Assembly (NCBI GenBank): GCA_964529005.1
Contig: CAZGUH010000008.1
Coordinates: forward strand, 1-64,000
Source of the DNA: CAZGUH01 sp964529005
GTDB taxonomy: Bacteria; Actinomycetota; Acidimicrobiia; Acidimicrobiales; Ilumatobacteraceae
Direction: 5' to 3'
Length of the DNA stretch: 64,000 nt
Within the stretch, counting starts at the first letter, position 1. Each line of letters begins with the position of its first letter. The notes beneath the pieces were generated by a model, which was not told the DNA's origin, made no database searches, and was given only the letters and a program-made list of their open reading frames with translations. Shown in pieces: positions 54,491 to 62,666 of the stretch. A program made the translations under genes and the position numbers.

Positions 54491-54567
54491 CTCCAGCCTC
54501 TCCTATGGGTTCGACGGCACAACGATGTGCGTATCTGATGGTGATGGAGATCTGACGAGCGCCGCGG

Positions 54568-54789
54568 TCAGTGACCGGGCGTTCCCATGTCTGCTTCCGC
54601 GCCCAGGCGCAGCCGCGTGGCGCGGCCCTGGTCGTCGAGGTCGAACACGACACGCTGGCCTTGACGCAGCATGCGGAAGATCGAGCCTTCGAGCGCTCCG
54701 GCCGCGAGGTCGTACTCGGCCAGATCGGTATCCGTGATCACGACACCATCGCCGCTGCCGGGGTCGTATGCCTTGATGACTCCCTGCAT
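54568..54789 (-). CDS. Small cold-shock-domain-like protein
   Basis: The 73-residue product has the cold-shock fold pattern (QGVIKAYDPGSGDGVVITDT, then GSIFRMLRQGQRVVFDLDDQGRATRLRLG) but lacks the aromatic residues of RNP1 and RNP2 (usual KGFGFI and VFVHF). Single-stranded nucleic acid binding in the ordinary way is therefore doubtful. The ATG at 54789 is the only start codon near; the upstream GTC in the rpmB overlap is not a start. It follows rpmB by 13 bases on the same strand, so it is probably co-transcribed with it. Confidence 0.7.
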   Translation of the reverse strand: MQGVIKAYDPGSGDGVVITDTDLAEYDLAAGALEGSIFRMLRQGQRVVFDLDDQGRATRLRLGAEADMGTPGH

Positions 54790-54802
54790 GACGGCGTTGG
54801 CC

Positions 54803-54997
54803 TCAGTGACCGGCCTTGACGATCTTGCCGGACTTGATGCAGCCGGTGCAGACGCTGACCCGCTTAGGGGCGCCGCCGACCAGCGCACGGACGCGCTGGA
54901 TGTTCGGGTTCCAACGGCGCTTGGTGCGACGGTGCGAGTGCGATACCGACATGCCCCAGGAGGGACGCTTGCCACACACTTCACAAACAGCAGCCAT
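54803..54997 (-). CDS. rpmB: 50S ribosomal protein L28, zinc form
   Basis: L28 is a small protein of the 50S subunit. The 64-residue protein has the conserved start AVCEVCGKRPSWG, SVSHSHRRTKRRWNPNIQRV and the end VCTGCIKSGKIV. The CxxC pairs at the start and end make it the zinc-binding version, of the kind replaced by a Cys-free paralogue under zinc starvation. It is divergent from fakA across 123 bases. Confidence 0.96.
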   Translation of the reverse strand: MAAVCEVCGKRPSWGMSVSHSHRRTKRRWNPNIQRVRALVGGAPKRVSVCTGCIKSGKIVKAGH

Positions 54998-55116
54998 GGG
55001 ACGCGATCTTTCGGCTCGGGACTCCAGCGAGAGGGACCCAGGCTACCAGCGCAAGCCTTCAGGCGGCCAACCTGGGGTCGCGTTCTTGCAGGCAGTGGCC
55101 CACGACACCCCACGCG

Positions 55117-55122
55117 TACGAT
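55117..55122 (+). promoter_or_regulatory. -10 box deciding the fakA start
   Basis: TACGAT overlaps the ATG at 55121 and lies 7 bases before GTG 55130, so the leaderless start should be the GTG. Confidence 0.45.
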
Positions 55123-55129
55123 GTCGGCC

Positions 55130-56812
55130 GTGCCGACCCTGGACACGCTGCACGTCGAGGCCTTGCGCGAGGTCGTCGTCACCTTCCGCGATGCCGTGCG
55201 TGCGCACGCGCCCGACATCAACCGGCTCAACGTGTATCCCGTGCCCGACGGGGACACGGGCACCAACATGGCGCGCACGCTCGACGCGGTGGTCGCCGAG
55301 ATGGGGTCCGCGGCCGCCGAGCTCGGGCCGACGTGCGCGGCGATCAGCCACGGATCCCTGATGGGCGCGCGCGGAAACAGCGGCGTCATCCTCAGCCAGA
55401 TCATGCGCGGCATCGCCACCACGTTGTCGTCGGCTCCCGACGCCGGCGGGCGCGCGCTGGCGGACGCGCTGGCCGCCGCCTCGGCCGGGGCCTACGCCGC
55501 GGTGCTGAAGCCGATCGAGGGCACGATCCTCACGGTGGTGCGCTGCGCCGCCGAGGCAGCCGACGCGGCCGCACGCGCCGGCGTGCCGCTCGTCGAGGTG
55601 CTGCGCGCGGCGCGCGCCGCAGGGCGCGATGCGCTCGCACGCACCCCCGAGATGCTGCCGGTCCTGAAGGACGCGGGGGTCGTCGACGCTGGCGGAGCCG
55701 GGTTGCTGCTGCTGTTCGACGCCGGGCTGCACGTGGTCGCCGGCGAGCCGTTGCCCGAGCCGTCGTCCACCGAAGGGCCCGACGCCAGCGCGTTGATGGC
55801 CATCGCCGCGAAGGCCGCCGCCGACGCGCACGCCGAGGGCCGCCTCGACGTCAGCGAGCTGCGCTACGAGGTGATGTATCTGCTCGACCTCGACGATGCC
55901 CACATCGACGGCTTCAAGCAGGCGTGGGGCGCGATCGGCGACAGCATCGTCGTGGTCGGCGGCGACGGGCTGTGGAACTGCCACGTCCACACGAACGACA
56001 TCGGCGCCGCGGTCGAGGCCGCGCTCGATGCCGGCGGCCGCCCGCGCGCGATCCGTGTCACCGACCTGTTCGAGGAGATCGCCGACGAGCACGGCCGGCG
56101 TGACGAGGCGCTGATGGCGCCCGCCGGGCCGGCCGCGGCCGGCCTGCCGCCGGTGACCTGCGCGGTCGTCGCGGTGTGCAGCGGCGATGGCCTCGCGGAA
56201 CTGTTCGGCCAGCTGGGTGTGCAGGGTGTCGTCACCGGAGGGCAGACGCTGAACCCCTCGACCGCCGAGCTGCTCGACGCCGTCGAGCACGTGAATGCGC
56301 CCCAGGTCGTCCTGCTGCCGAACAACAAGAACATCATCGCGGTCGCCCAGCAGGTCGATGCGCTGACGTCCAAGACCGTGGTCGTCGTGCCCACCCAGAG
56401 CATGCCGGAGGCCCTCGCCGCGCTGGTCGTCTACGACCCGGAGGCGACCGCCGAGGCCAACGCGGCCGAGATGGCCGAGGCGGCGGATGCGGTCGCAACC
56501 GGTGAGGTGACCCGTGCCGTGCGTGAGACGGCGAGCGCCGCGGGGCCGGTGTCGGTCGGCGACTGGATCGGCCTCGTGCGCGGCGACGGCGTCGTCAGCG
56601 TCGGCGACTCGATCACCGACGCCGCGGTCGCGCTGCTGGACCGCCTCGTCGACGACGGGCGCGAGCTGGTCACCATCGTGGAAGGCGCCGACGCGCCCTC
56701 GGCGGTGACGCGTGAATTGTGCGCCTGGCTCGAGGAGAACCGCCCGGGCGTGCAGGTCGAGCAGCATCGCGGCGGTCAGCCGCTGTACCCGTACCTCTTC
56801 GGCGTCGAGTGA
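55130..56812 (+). CDS. fakA: DAK2/DegV-type fatty acid kinase subunit (FakA/YloV)
   Basis: FakA phosphorylates fatty acids held by a FakB partner. The 560-residue protein has the N-terminal Dha kinase-like domain (NRLNVYPVPDGDTGTNMARTLDAVV, then SLMGARGNSGVILSQIMRG and the helical DAGGAGLL), a middle domain with RYEVMYLLDL, DSIVVVGGDGLWNCHVHTNDI, and the C-terminal DegV-like part (LLPNNKNIIAVAQQV, VVVPTQSMPEALAALV). ATG 55121 is a possible longer start. A GTGA overlap couples it to recG, an order common in actinobacteria. plsX lies 6 kb downstream. Confidence 0.9.
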   Translation: MPTLDTLHVEALREVVVTFRDAVRAHAPDINRLNVYPVPDGDTGTNMARTLDAVVAEMGSAAAELGPTCAAISHGSLMGARGNSGVILSQIMRGIATTLSSAPDAGGRALADALAAASAGAYAAVLKPIEGTILTVVRCAAEAADAAARAGVPLVEVLRAARAAGRDALARTPEMLPVLKDAGVVDAGGAGLLLLFDAGLHVVAGEPLPEPSSTEGPDASALMAIAAKAAADAHAEGRLDVSELRYEVMYLLDLDDAHIDGFKQAWGAIGDSIVVVGGDGLWNCHVHTNDIGAAVEAALDAGGRPRAIRVTDLFEEIADEHGRRDEALMAPAGPAAAGLPPVTCAVVAVCSGDGLAELFGQLGVQGVVTGGQTLNPSTAELLDAVEHVNAPQVVLLPNNKNIIAVAQQVDALTSKTVVVVPTQSMPEALAALVVYDPEATAEANAAEMAEAADAVATGEVTRAVRETASAAGPVSVGDWIGLVRGDGVVSVGDSITDAAVALLDRLVDDGRELVTIVEGADAPSAVTRELCAWLEENRPGVQVEQHRGGQPLYPYLFGVE

Positions 56813-58974
56813 GCTCGGGCGGGCAGGTGGCCGGCGACCCGGGACCGCTCAGCCTGCGCGACCTCGCCGCGCTGCCCGTCGAGCGGCTGCGCGGCGTGGG
56901 CGACAAGCGCAAGGCAGCGTTGGCGGCGGTCGACGTGCACACGGTGCTCGACCTGGTCACGCTGTATCCCCGGCGATGGGTCGACCGAACCCGCGAGGCG
57001 CGGATCGCCGACCTCGTGCCCGGTGACGAGGCACTGGTGCTGGTCACGGTGCGCAACGTCACCAAGCGCGCGACGCGCAACCGGCGCACGATGGTCCAGG
57101 CCGCGGTCGGCGACGGCAGCGGGCGGATGCACGTGGTGTTCTTCAACCAGCCGTGGCGAGCCACCCAGCTGCGCGAGGGGCTCAACGTCGCGCTCTTCGG
57201 CAAGGTCGAGGTCTACCGCGGCGGCATGCAGATGACGAACCCGATCGTCGACCTCATCGGCGACCGAACCGGGCGCATCGTGCCGATCTACCCGCAGAGC
57301 GAGAAGGCGGGCCTGTCGACCTGGGAGATCGCCGGATGGATCGAGGAGGCGCTCAAGCGCTGCCGCCCGCGGGGCATCCTCGACCCGGTGCCGCCGGAGA
57401 TCCTGCGCCGCGACGGGCTGGTCGGGCGCGAGCAGGCGCTGGTCGCGATCCACGACCCCGACTCGATGGCCACCAAGAACGCCGCCCGCCGCCGCCTGGC
57501 GTTCGACGAGCTGCTGCGCGTGCAGCTGGTGCTCGTCATGCGCAAGCGGCTGCTCGAGCGCGAGAGCTTGGGGATCACCCACACCGTGGGCGGAGAGCTC
57601 GTCCGCCGCTTCCACGACCAACTCCCCTACCCGCTCACCGGCGCCCAGGCCCGGGCGATCGCCGAGATCGAGGCCGATCTCGCCGGCCCCCACCCGATGC
57701 ACCGCCTGCTGCAAGGCGACGTCGGCGCGGGAAAGACGGTGGTCGCGATCTCGGCGCTGTTGGTGGCGGTGCAGGGCGGCCGGCAGGGCGCGCTGATGGC
57801 CCCCACCGAGGTTCTCGCCGAGCAGCACGCCGCCGGGGTGCGGGCGATGCTGGCTGGCCTGCGGGTGCCCGATCCCGGCAACCTCTTCGGCGACCGGGAG
57901 CTGCGGGTGGAGGTGCTCACCAACCGGGTCGGGGGCGCGGAGCGCAAGGCGATCCTGGCCGGCCTCGCCGACGGCACGGTCGACATCGTCATCGGCACGC
58001 ACGCGCTCATCCAGGAGAAGGTGGCGTTCGCTCACCTCGGCGTGGTCGTCGTCGACGAGCAGCATCGCTTCGGCGTCGAGCAGCGGGCGATGCTGCGCAC
58101 CAAGGGTGAGACCGGGAACCCCGACGGCAGCGTGCCCGACGTGTTGGTGATGACGGCCACGCCGATCCCGCGCACCGCGGCGATGACGGTCTACGGCGAT
58201 CTCGACGTCAGCGTGCTCGACGAGCTGCCGCCGGGCCGCACGCCGATCGAGACGCACTGGGCGAACGGCCCGATGATGGAGCAGGCGGCGTGGGCGGACG
58301 TGCGGGCTGCGGTGGACGCCGGCCGGCAGGCGTACGTCGTCTGCCCGCTGATCGAGGAGAGCGAGAAGGTGGAGGTCGCGTCGGCGCAGGAGACGTACGA
58401 GCGCCTGCGAGCCGGTGACCTCCAGGGAATGCGCCTCGGTCTGCTCCACGGCCGGCTGCCGCCCGCCGACAAGGAAGCGGTCATGGACGCGTTCCGGCGT
58501 CGCGAGCTCGACGTGTTGGTGGCGACGACGGTGATCGAGGTGGGCGTCGACGTCCCCAACGCCACGGTCATGGTCATCCTCGACGCCGACCGCTTCGGCA
58601 TCGCCCAGCTGCACCAGCTGCGGGGACGCGTCGGCCGCGGCGCGCATGCGTCGACCTGCTGGCTGGTCACCGCAGAGACGCAAGGTGAGAGCCCGCGCGT
58701 GCAGGCCCTGGTCGACACGACCGACGGGTTCCAGCTCGCCGAGGTCGACCTCGAGCTGCGCGGCGAGGGGACGTTGATGAGCACCGCACAGAAAGGCCGC
58801 AGCGATCTCAAGCTGGCATCGTTGCGCCGCGACCGCGACCTCGTCGAGTTGGCGCGTCGCGCCGCGTTCGAGATCGTCGACGCCGACCCCCTTCTCGGCG
58901 ATCACCCCGCGCTGCGCGACGAGATCGAGCTGATCCTGTCACCCGAGGACGAAGCGTTCCTGTCCAAGTCGTAG
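56809..58974 (+). CDS. recG: ATP-dependent DNA helicase RecG
   Basis: RecG remodels stalled forks and Holliday junctions. The 721-residue protein has the N-terminal wedge/OB domain (LPVERLRGVGDKRKAALAAV, LYPRRWVDRTREARI), Walker A QGDVGAGKTVVAISAL, the DEQH box VVVDEQHRFGVEQR, VMTATPIPRT, LHGRLPPADKEAVMDAFRRRELDVLVATTVIEVGVDVPNA and HQLRGRVGRG. It starts with a GTG that overlaps the fakA stop. rsmD and coaD, often directly after recG, here follow only after about 1.4 kb with three unrelated genes. Confidence 0.96.
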   Translation: MSSGGQVAGDPGPLSLRDLAALPVERLRGVGDKRKAALAAVDVHTVLDLVTLYPRRWVDRTREARIADLVPGDEALVLVTVRNVTKRATRNRRTMVQAAVGDGSGRMHVVFFNQPWRATQLREGLNVALFGKVEVYRGGMQMTNPIVDLIGDRTGRIVPIYPQSEKAGLSTWEIAGWIEEALKRCRPRGILDPVPPEILRRDGLVGREQALVAIHDPDSMATKNAARRRLAFDELLRVQLVLVMRKRLLERESLGITHTVGGELVRRFHDQLPYPLTGAQARAIAEIEADLAGPHPMHRLLQGDVGAGKTVVAISALLVAVQGGRQGALMAPTEVLAEQHAAGVRAMLAGLRVPDPGNLFGDRELRVEVLTNRVGGAERKAILAGLADGTVDIVIGTHALIQEKVAFAHLGVVVVDEQHRFGVEQRAMLRTKGETGNPDGSVPDVLVMTATPIPRTAAMTVYGDLDVSVLDELPPGRTPIETHWANGPMMEQAAWADVRAAVDAGRQAYVVCPLIEESEKVEVASAQETYERLRAGDLQGMRLGLLHGRLPPADKEAVMDAFRRRELDVLVATTVIEVGVDVPNATVMVILDADRFGIAQLHQLRGRVGRGAHASTCWLVTAETQGESPRVQALVDTTDGFQLAEVDLELRGEGTLMSTAQKGRSDLKLASLRRDRDLVELARRAAFEIVDADPLLGDHPALRDEIELILSPEDEAFLSKS

Positions 58975-59093
58975 AGCGCGCCCTCGTGCTCAGGGCAGGG
59001 TCGGAGCGGCCGGCGCGCCGATGGGACGGCCCGATCTCGGGTAGATGGGCTCGACGGGCGCCGGTGAGGTTCAGCAGCGAGCCTTACGGGTGC

Positions 59094-59435
59094 TCAGGTC
59101 GGCTCCTCCCGAGGAGCGCGCGACCCTGCAGCGAACTCCGCGGCGATTTCGGTCAGCTTGCGGTTCTCCCGCTGTGACAGCTCGACGAGGTAGTGAAACG
59201 CCTCGTCGGAATGCATCCCCAGGGCATGCATGATGATGCCCTTCGCCTGGCCGATCACGTCCCTCGACGCGACCGCATGCTCGAGGTTCACGATCTGCTC
59301 GGCCTGCTCCTGCACCAGCCCTCGCAGCGCGTCGAGGTCGCGGCGCACGTCATCGCCGTCGACCGTCGGGCCATCTCCAGCAAACGGCTGCTCCGTCGCC
59401 GCCACCGCGTCATCACCTCCGTGCGCCCCAACCAC
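59094..59435 (-). CDS. ANTAR domain protein without receiver or GAF domain
   Basis: The 113-residue product has a short acidic N terminus, a coiled coil (RRDLDALRGLVQEQAEQIVNLEHAVASRDVIGQAKGIIM) and the ANTAR helices (ALGMHSDEAFHYLVELSQRENRKLTEIAAEFAAG). ANTAR domains bind paired stem-loops in leader RNA and prevent transcription termination. Most are attached to a receiver, GAF or PAS sensor; here there is none, so activity may be set by dimerisation or by a partner. The GTG at 59435 lacks a clear SD. The 369-base region upstream contains several hairpins. Confidence 0.85.
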   Translation of the reverse strand: MVGAHGGDDAVAATEQPFAGDGPTVDGDDVRRDLDALRGLVQEQAEQIVNLEHAVASRDVIGQAKGIIMHALGMHSDEAFHYLVELSQRENRKLTEIAAEFAAGSRAPREEPT

Positions 59436-59468
59436 AGGAAAGGAAATTCAGCGTGCGGCAGAGTACCC

Positions 59469-59506
59469 CGGGCTGAAGCCCGCCATACGTTTGACGAAAA
59501 GTCAAA
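59469..59506. promoter_or_regulatory. Two small inverted repeats upstream of the ANTAR gene
   Basis: CGGGC/GCCCG with a TGAA loop (59469-59482) and TTTGAC/GTCAAA with a 5-base spacer (59490-59506). On the minus strand both would lie in the leader or operator of the ANTAR gene. The second is the most AT-rich site nearby and could be a protein-binding site. Confidence 0.4.
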
Positions 59507-59711
59507 GGGCTTCGTGTTTGGCGGCGGCGCAGCCGGGTAACGGCGTCGCTTCGGCAGCTGCGCCGACGGCCCGCGCCACGCTGCCGGGCGCTGGCGCCTG
59601 TCGTCGGGGTTCGCGCGCCATCCCCCAGGCGCGTGAACCCCTCCATGCGCCACGTTTTCCGATCGGCGTGTTTGAGGGTCATGCCGCGTGGGGAACCGAG
59701 CCGCCTGTCCA

Positions 59712-59751
59712 CGGGCTGCTGCTGCCGAGGCTGAGCTCCGGCAGCAGCCCG
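59712..59751 (+). other. Strong hairpin upstream of the NTF2-like gene
   Basis: CGGGCTGCTG pairs with CAGCAGCCCG, and after a 3-base bulge CCG pairs with CGG, giving 13 pairs around an 11-base loop. It lies 54 bases before the ATG at 59805 and could be an attenuator or the end of an unseen transcript. The rest of 59436-59804 shows no gene. Confidence 0.5.
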
Positions 59752-59804
59752 CAGGTCTCCCGGCGGCGCGGTTTCGTGTCGTCCCGATGGGGTAGGGGTG
59801 AGCG

Positions 59805-60176
59805 ATGGCGACGACCGACGAACTGCTCCATCTGGAACGCGCGGCGTGGGTGGCGCTGTCCTCCAGCGGCGAGGCGGCGATGGCGCATTACGAGAAGGCG
59901 CTCGCCCGCCGCGTCCTCATGCTGCTGCCGGGCGGCATGGTGATCGACGAGCGTGACGAGGTCATCGCGTCGCTGGGCGGGGCGCCGTGGCAGTCGTTCG
60001 AGCTGTTCGACGAGCGCGTCGTCGAACTCGGCGACTCCGCCGCCGTGGTGGCCTACCGCGCGACGGCCCGCCGCGCCGACGCGGATTACGACGCCCTGTT
60101 CAACAGCACTTACGTCCGCGAGGACGGCGAATGGCGGCTCGCCGTCCACCAGCAGACGCCGATCGTCCCGGTCTGA
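59805..60176 (+). CDS. NTF2-like (SnoaL/DUF4440) small protein
   Basis: The 123-residue product fits the cone-shaped NTF2-like fold: an N-terminal helix (TDELLHLERAAWVALSSSG), HYEKALARRVLMLLPGGMVIDERDEVIASL and the closing strands (AAVVAYRATARRA, YDALFNSTYVREDGEWRLAVHQQTPI). DUF4440-type members often bind small ligands or act as cyclases, but no catalytic residues can be pointed out. TAGGGG lies 7 bases before the ATG. Confidence 0.75.
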   Translation: MATTDELLHLERAAWVALSSSGEAAMAHYEKALARRVLMLLPGGMVIDERDEVIASLGGAPWQSFELFDERVVELGDSAAVVAYRATARRADADYDALFNSTYVREDGEWRLAVHQQTPIVPV

Positions 60177-60194
60177 ACCGGCACGATCGGGGTC

Positions 60195-60365
60195 TCAGGT
60201 GTCGTCGTCGTCGGGCAAGACCAGGTCCCAGCGATCGTTGCAGTCCTGGCAGCGGTAGGTGACGACGTCGCCTGGCAGCCACACGTGGTCCTCGCGGGGC
60301 GGGGTCAGCAGGAAACAGGTGCCGCCGCAGTCGACGCACACGATGATGGGCTCGGGTTCGACCAC
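60195..60365 (-). CDS. Small zinc ribbon protein
   Basis: A 56-residue frame from a GTG at 60365 carries two Cys pairs: VCVDCGG near residues 10-13 and YRCQDCNDRW near 39-42, with a further Cys at residue 17. This is a rubredoxin-like zinc ribbon with an acidic tail (PDDDDT). The gene shares only 17 bases with the divergent rsmD start, and a single symmetric -10 box serves both. No function is known to me. It converges with the NTF2-like gene. Confidence 0.7.
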   Translation of the reverse strand: MVEPEPIIVCVDCGGTCFLLTPPREDHVWLPGDVVTYRCQDCNDRWDLVLPDDDDT

Positions 60366-60370
60366 CGCCG

Positions 60371-60376
60371 TATTCT
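60371..60376. promoter_or_regulatory. Symmetric -10 box shared by two divergent leaderless genes
   Basis: TATTCT on the plus strand lies 6 bases before the rsmD GTG (60383). Its complement AGAATA lies 5 bases before the zinc ribbon GTG (60365). One site can thus drive both directions with no room for any leader. Confidence 0.5.
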
Positions 60377-60382
60377 GCCCGG

Positions 60383-60901
60383 GTGCGCGTCATCGCCGGA
60401 GAGCTCCGTGGCCGCAAGCTGGTGACGCCCGAGGGGATCACCACGCGGCCGACGACCGACAAGGTCCGCCTGGCGATCTTCAACGCCCTGCACAGCCTCG
60501 ACGTGCTGGACGGCGCCGGGGTCGTCGACCTCTTCGCCGGCAGCGGCGCGGTGGGCATCGAGGCCGTGTCGCGTGGCGCCGCACGCTGCACGTTCGTCGA
60601 GCGCGACCGCGATGCGCTGCGGGCGCTGCGGGCAAACCTCGAGGCTCTCGGGCTGCGCGAGCGCACCACGGTCGTCGCCTCCGACGTGATGGCGCAGCTG
60701 TCGTCGTTGCCGCACGCCGACATCGCCTTCGCCGACCCCCCGTACGACTTCACCGCGTGGCCCCAACTGCTCGCCGGGGTGCGGGCCGATCTGGTGGTCG
60801 CCGAGGCCGGGGGCGAAGTGCCCGCCGCCGACGGCTGGGAGGCGACGCGCTCGCGGCGCTACGGCCGTACCTGGGTGACGTTCCTCGAACGGGTACCGTG
60901 A
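60383..60901 (+). CDS. rsmD: 16S rRNA (guanine966-N2)-methyltransferase
   Basis: RsmD methylates G966 of 16S rRNA in the P-site region. The 172-residue protein has RVIAGELRGRKLVTPEGITTRPTTDKVRLAIFNAL, the SAM loop VVDLFAGSGAVGIEAVSRGA and the catalytic DPPY motif (FADPPYDFTAW). The GTG start matches the conserved N terminus. coaD begins 7 bases after its stop, the usual rsmD-coaD pair. Confidence 0.95.
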   Translation: MRVIAGELRGRKLVTPEGITTRPTTDKVRLAIFNALHSLDVLDGAGVVDLFAGSGAVGIEAVSRGAARCTFVERDRDALRALRANLEALGLRERTTVVASDVMAQLSSLPHADIAFADPPYDFTAWPQLLAGVRADLVVAEAGGEVPAADGWEATRSRRYGRTWVTFLERVP

Positions 60902-60908
60902 CGCCCGC

Positions 60909-61406
60909 ATGCCCACCGCCTTGTACCCCGGCAGCTTCGACCCGTTGCACCTCGGCCACCTCGATGTCGTCGAGCAGGCCGTCGAGCTGTTCGGCGACGT
61001 GGTCGTCGCCGTTCTCCACAACCCGGGCAAGGACGTCGGTCTCTTCGACGGCGCCGAGCGGCTGGAGCTCATCCGCCAGAGCATCGGACATCTCCCCACG
61101 GTGCGCGCCGAGGCCTTCACGGGTCTGGTGATCGACGCTGCCAAGCACCTCGGCGCGGACTTCATCGTGAAAGGCCTGCGCACGGCCGGCGACTTCGAGC
61201 TCGAGCAGCAGATGGCCCACACCAACTACTCGTCGGGTGGGGTGCGCACGGTCTACTTGCCGTGCAGCCCCGAGCGGGTGTTCATCAGCAGCCGGTTCAT
61301 CAGGGAGATCGCGAAGTACGGTGGCGAGGTCGGGCACTTGGTTCCCGGCCCGGTCGCAGCGGGGTTGGCCCGCAAGCACCGTGCCGGCCCACCGACCGAC
61401 GAGTGA
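60909..61406 (+). CDS. coaD: Phosphopantetheine adenylyltransferase
   Basis: CoaD makes dephospho-CoA from 4'-phosphopantetheine and ATP. The 165-residue protein has ALYPGSFDPLHLGHLDVVEQA (HxGH motif), HNPGKDVGLF, FIVKGLRTAGDFELEQQMAHTN and the ISSRFIREIAKYGG motif. It is followed by the SepIVA-like gene after 25 bases. Confidence 0.97.
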   Translation: MPTALYPGSFDPLHLGHLDVVEQAVELFGDVVVAVLHNPGKDVGLFDGAERLELIRQSIGHLPTVRAEAFTGLVIDAAKHLGADFIVKGLRTAGDFELEQQMAHTNYSSGGVRTVYLPCSPERVFISSRFIREIAKYGGEVGHLVPGPVAAGLARKHRAGPPTDE

Positions 61407-61431
61407 CGACATCGACGACAAGCGACAGGCC

Positions 61432-62025
61432 ATGAGCTACGACGACGGCTACGACGACGAGTACGACGACGGCGACGAGGACGACGACTACGCCCGCGCG
61501 ACCGCCGGCTACGTCGGCGACAGCGAGACACTGCTGCGCCGCGCCGTCGACATCATCGCCACCGCCCCGACCATGCCGTTGTCGTCGTCCCCGCGCATCG
61601 ACCGCGACGAGATCATCGAGCTGCTCGAAGAGGCGCTCCACCGGTTGCCCGACGAGCTGCGGCAGGCCCGGTGGATGTTGAAGGAGCGCCAGGAGTTCGT
61701 CGCCAAGACGCGCCGCGAGGCCGACGAGTTGCTGGAAGCGGCCCGGGTCCAGGCGGAACGGATGGTCCAGCGCACCGAGGTGGTCCGCGCCGCCGAGCAA
61801 CGAGCCCGCCAAGTGATGGACGCCGCCGACACCGACGCCCGCCGCCTGCGTCACGAGACGGAGGACTTCCTCGATCAGCGGCTCGGCAGCTTCGAGATCC
61901 TGCTCGACAAGCTCCAGCGCACGGTCCAGGCCGGACGCCAGCGGCTGAGCATCGGCCAGCACCGCGAACCCGAGCCTGCGGGCGACGAGGACCCGACGAA
62001 GGGGTTCTTCGACCAGGACCGCTGA
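61432..62025 (+). CDS. DivIVA-like coiled-coil protein, SepIVA-like
   Basis: The 197-residue product begins with a striking Asp/Tyr-rich tail (about 20 residues), then IIATAPTMPLSSSPRIDRDEIIELLEEALHRLPDELRQARWML and a long coiled coil (about 85-165) of the DivIVA type. In Mycobacterium, SepIVA lies beside the DUF177 gene and rnc in the same order, and is needed for septation. The placement coaD, this gene, DUF177, rpmF here supports the same identity. It is assigned from context and composition. Confidence 0.75.
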   Translation: MSYDDGYDDEYDDGDEDDDYARATAGYVGDSETLLRRAVDIIATAPTMPLSSSPRIDRDEIIELLEEALHRLPDELRQARWMLKERQEFVAKTRREADELLEAARVQAERMVQRTEVVRAAEQRARQVMDAADTDARRLRHETEDFLDQRLGSFEILLDKLQRTVQAGRQRLSIGQHREPEPAGDEDPTKGFFDQDR

Positions 62026-62062
62026 CCGCGGCGAGGCCCCGGCGACGCGCGGCGGCCGCCGG

Positions 62063-62068
62063 TAGGGT
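62063..62068 (+). promoter_or_regulatory. -10 box of a leaderless promoter for the DUF177 gene
   Basis: TAGGGT lies 6 bases before the ATG at 62075. Confidence 0.45.
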
Positions 62069-62074
62069 GGCCGC

Positions 62075-62584
62075 ATGGCGAGCCCGCTGCTGGTCAACGT
62101 CGCGGAACTGCTGCGTGAGCCGGGCGCACGCAAGAGGGTGCGGACCACGGTGGCCGCCGAGGAGATCGACGTCGTCGACCCGCGGGTCGACCGTGACGCA
62201 CCCGTCGACGTCGACGTCGTGCTGGAGAGCTCGCTCGACGGCATCGTCGCCCGCGGCGAGATCTCCACGGTGTGGCACGACACGTGCCGCCGCTGCGCCC
62301 GGCCGGTCGGCGGCACGGTGCGGATGCCGATCGAGGAGCTGTTCCAGCAGCGCCTGACCCACGACGAAGCCGCCCCGATCGTGGGGGAGCAGCTCGACCT
62401 CGCGCCCGCCGTGCGTGACCTGGTCCTGCTCGACACGCCGTCGGGCGCGCTGTGCCGGGAGGCCTGCGCGGGGCTGTGCCCGACCTGCGGCGCCGACCTC
62501 AACGAGGGGCCCTGCGGCTGCCCGGAGCCGGCGAGCGACGACCGCTGGAGCGCGCTCGACCGCCTGCGCGATCAGCTCGGCTGA
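62075..62584 (+). CDS. DUF177/YceD family protein
   Basis: The 169-residue product belongs to the YceD family, usually encoded before rpmF and involved in 23S rRNA accumulation in plants and bacteria. The body has VDVDVVLESSLDGIVARGEISTVWHDTCRRCARPV, and the C-terminal zinc-like cluster reads LCREACAGLCPTCGADLNEGPCGCP. The next gene is rpmF, as expected. Confidence 0.9.
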   Translation: MASPLLVNVAELLREPGARKRVRTTVAAEEIDVVDPRVDRDAPVDVDVVLESSLDGIVARGEISTVWHDTCRRCARPVGGTVRMPIEELFQQRLTHDEAAPIVGEQLDLAPAVRDLVLLDTPSGALCREACAGLCPTCGADLNEGPCGCPEPASDDRWSALDRLRDQLG

Positions 62585-62666
62585 GGAGCGTTGGCCGCTC
62601 CCGGCCGCTGAACGATAGTCTTGTCCGGCCCGTTCAGTGCCGGGCCCGCTCAGCAGGGAGACCACG

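Noticed and set aside
59469..59751. A canonical ANTAR target (two hexaloop stems) upstream of the ANTAR gene
   Set aside because: The loops are 4, 5 and 11 bases and lack the paired six-base loops with conserved A and G, so no target site is claimed.
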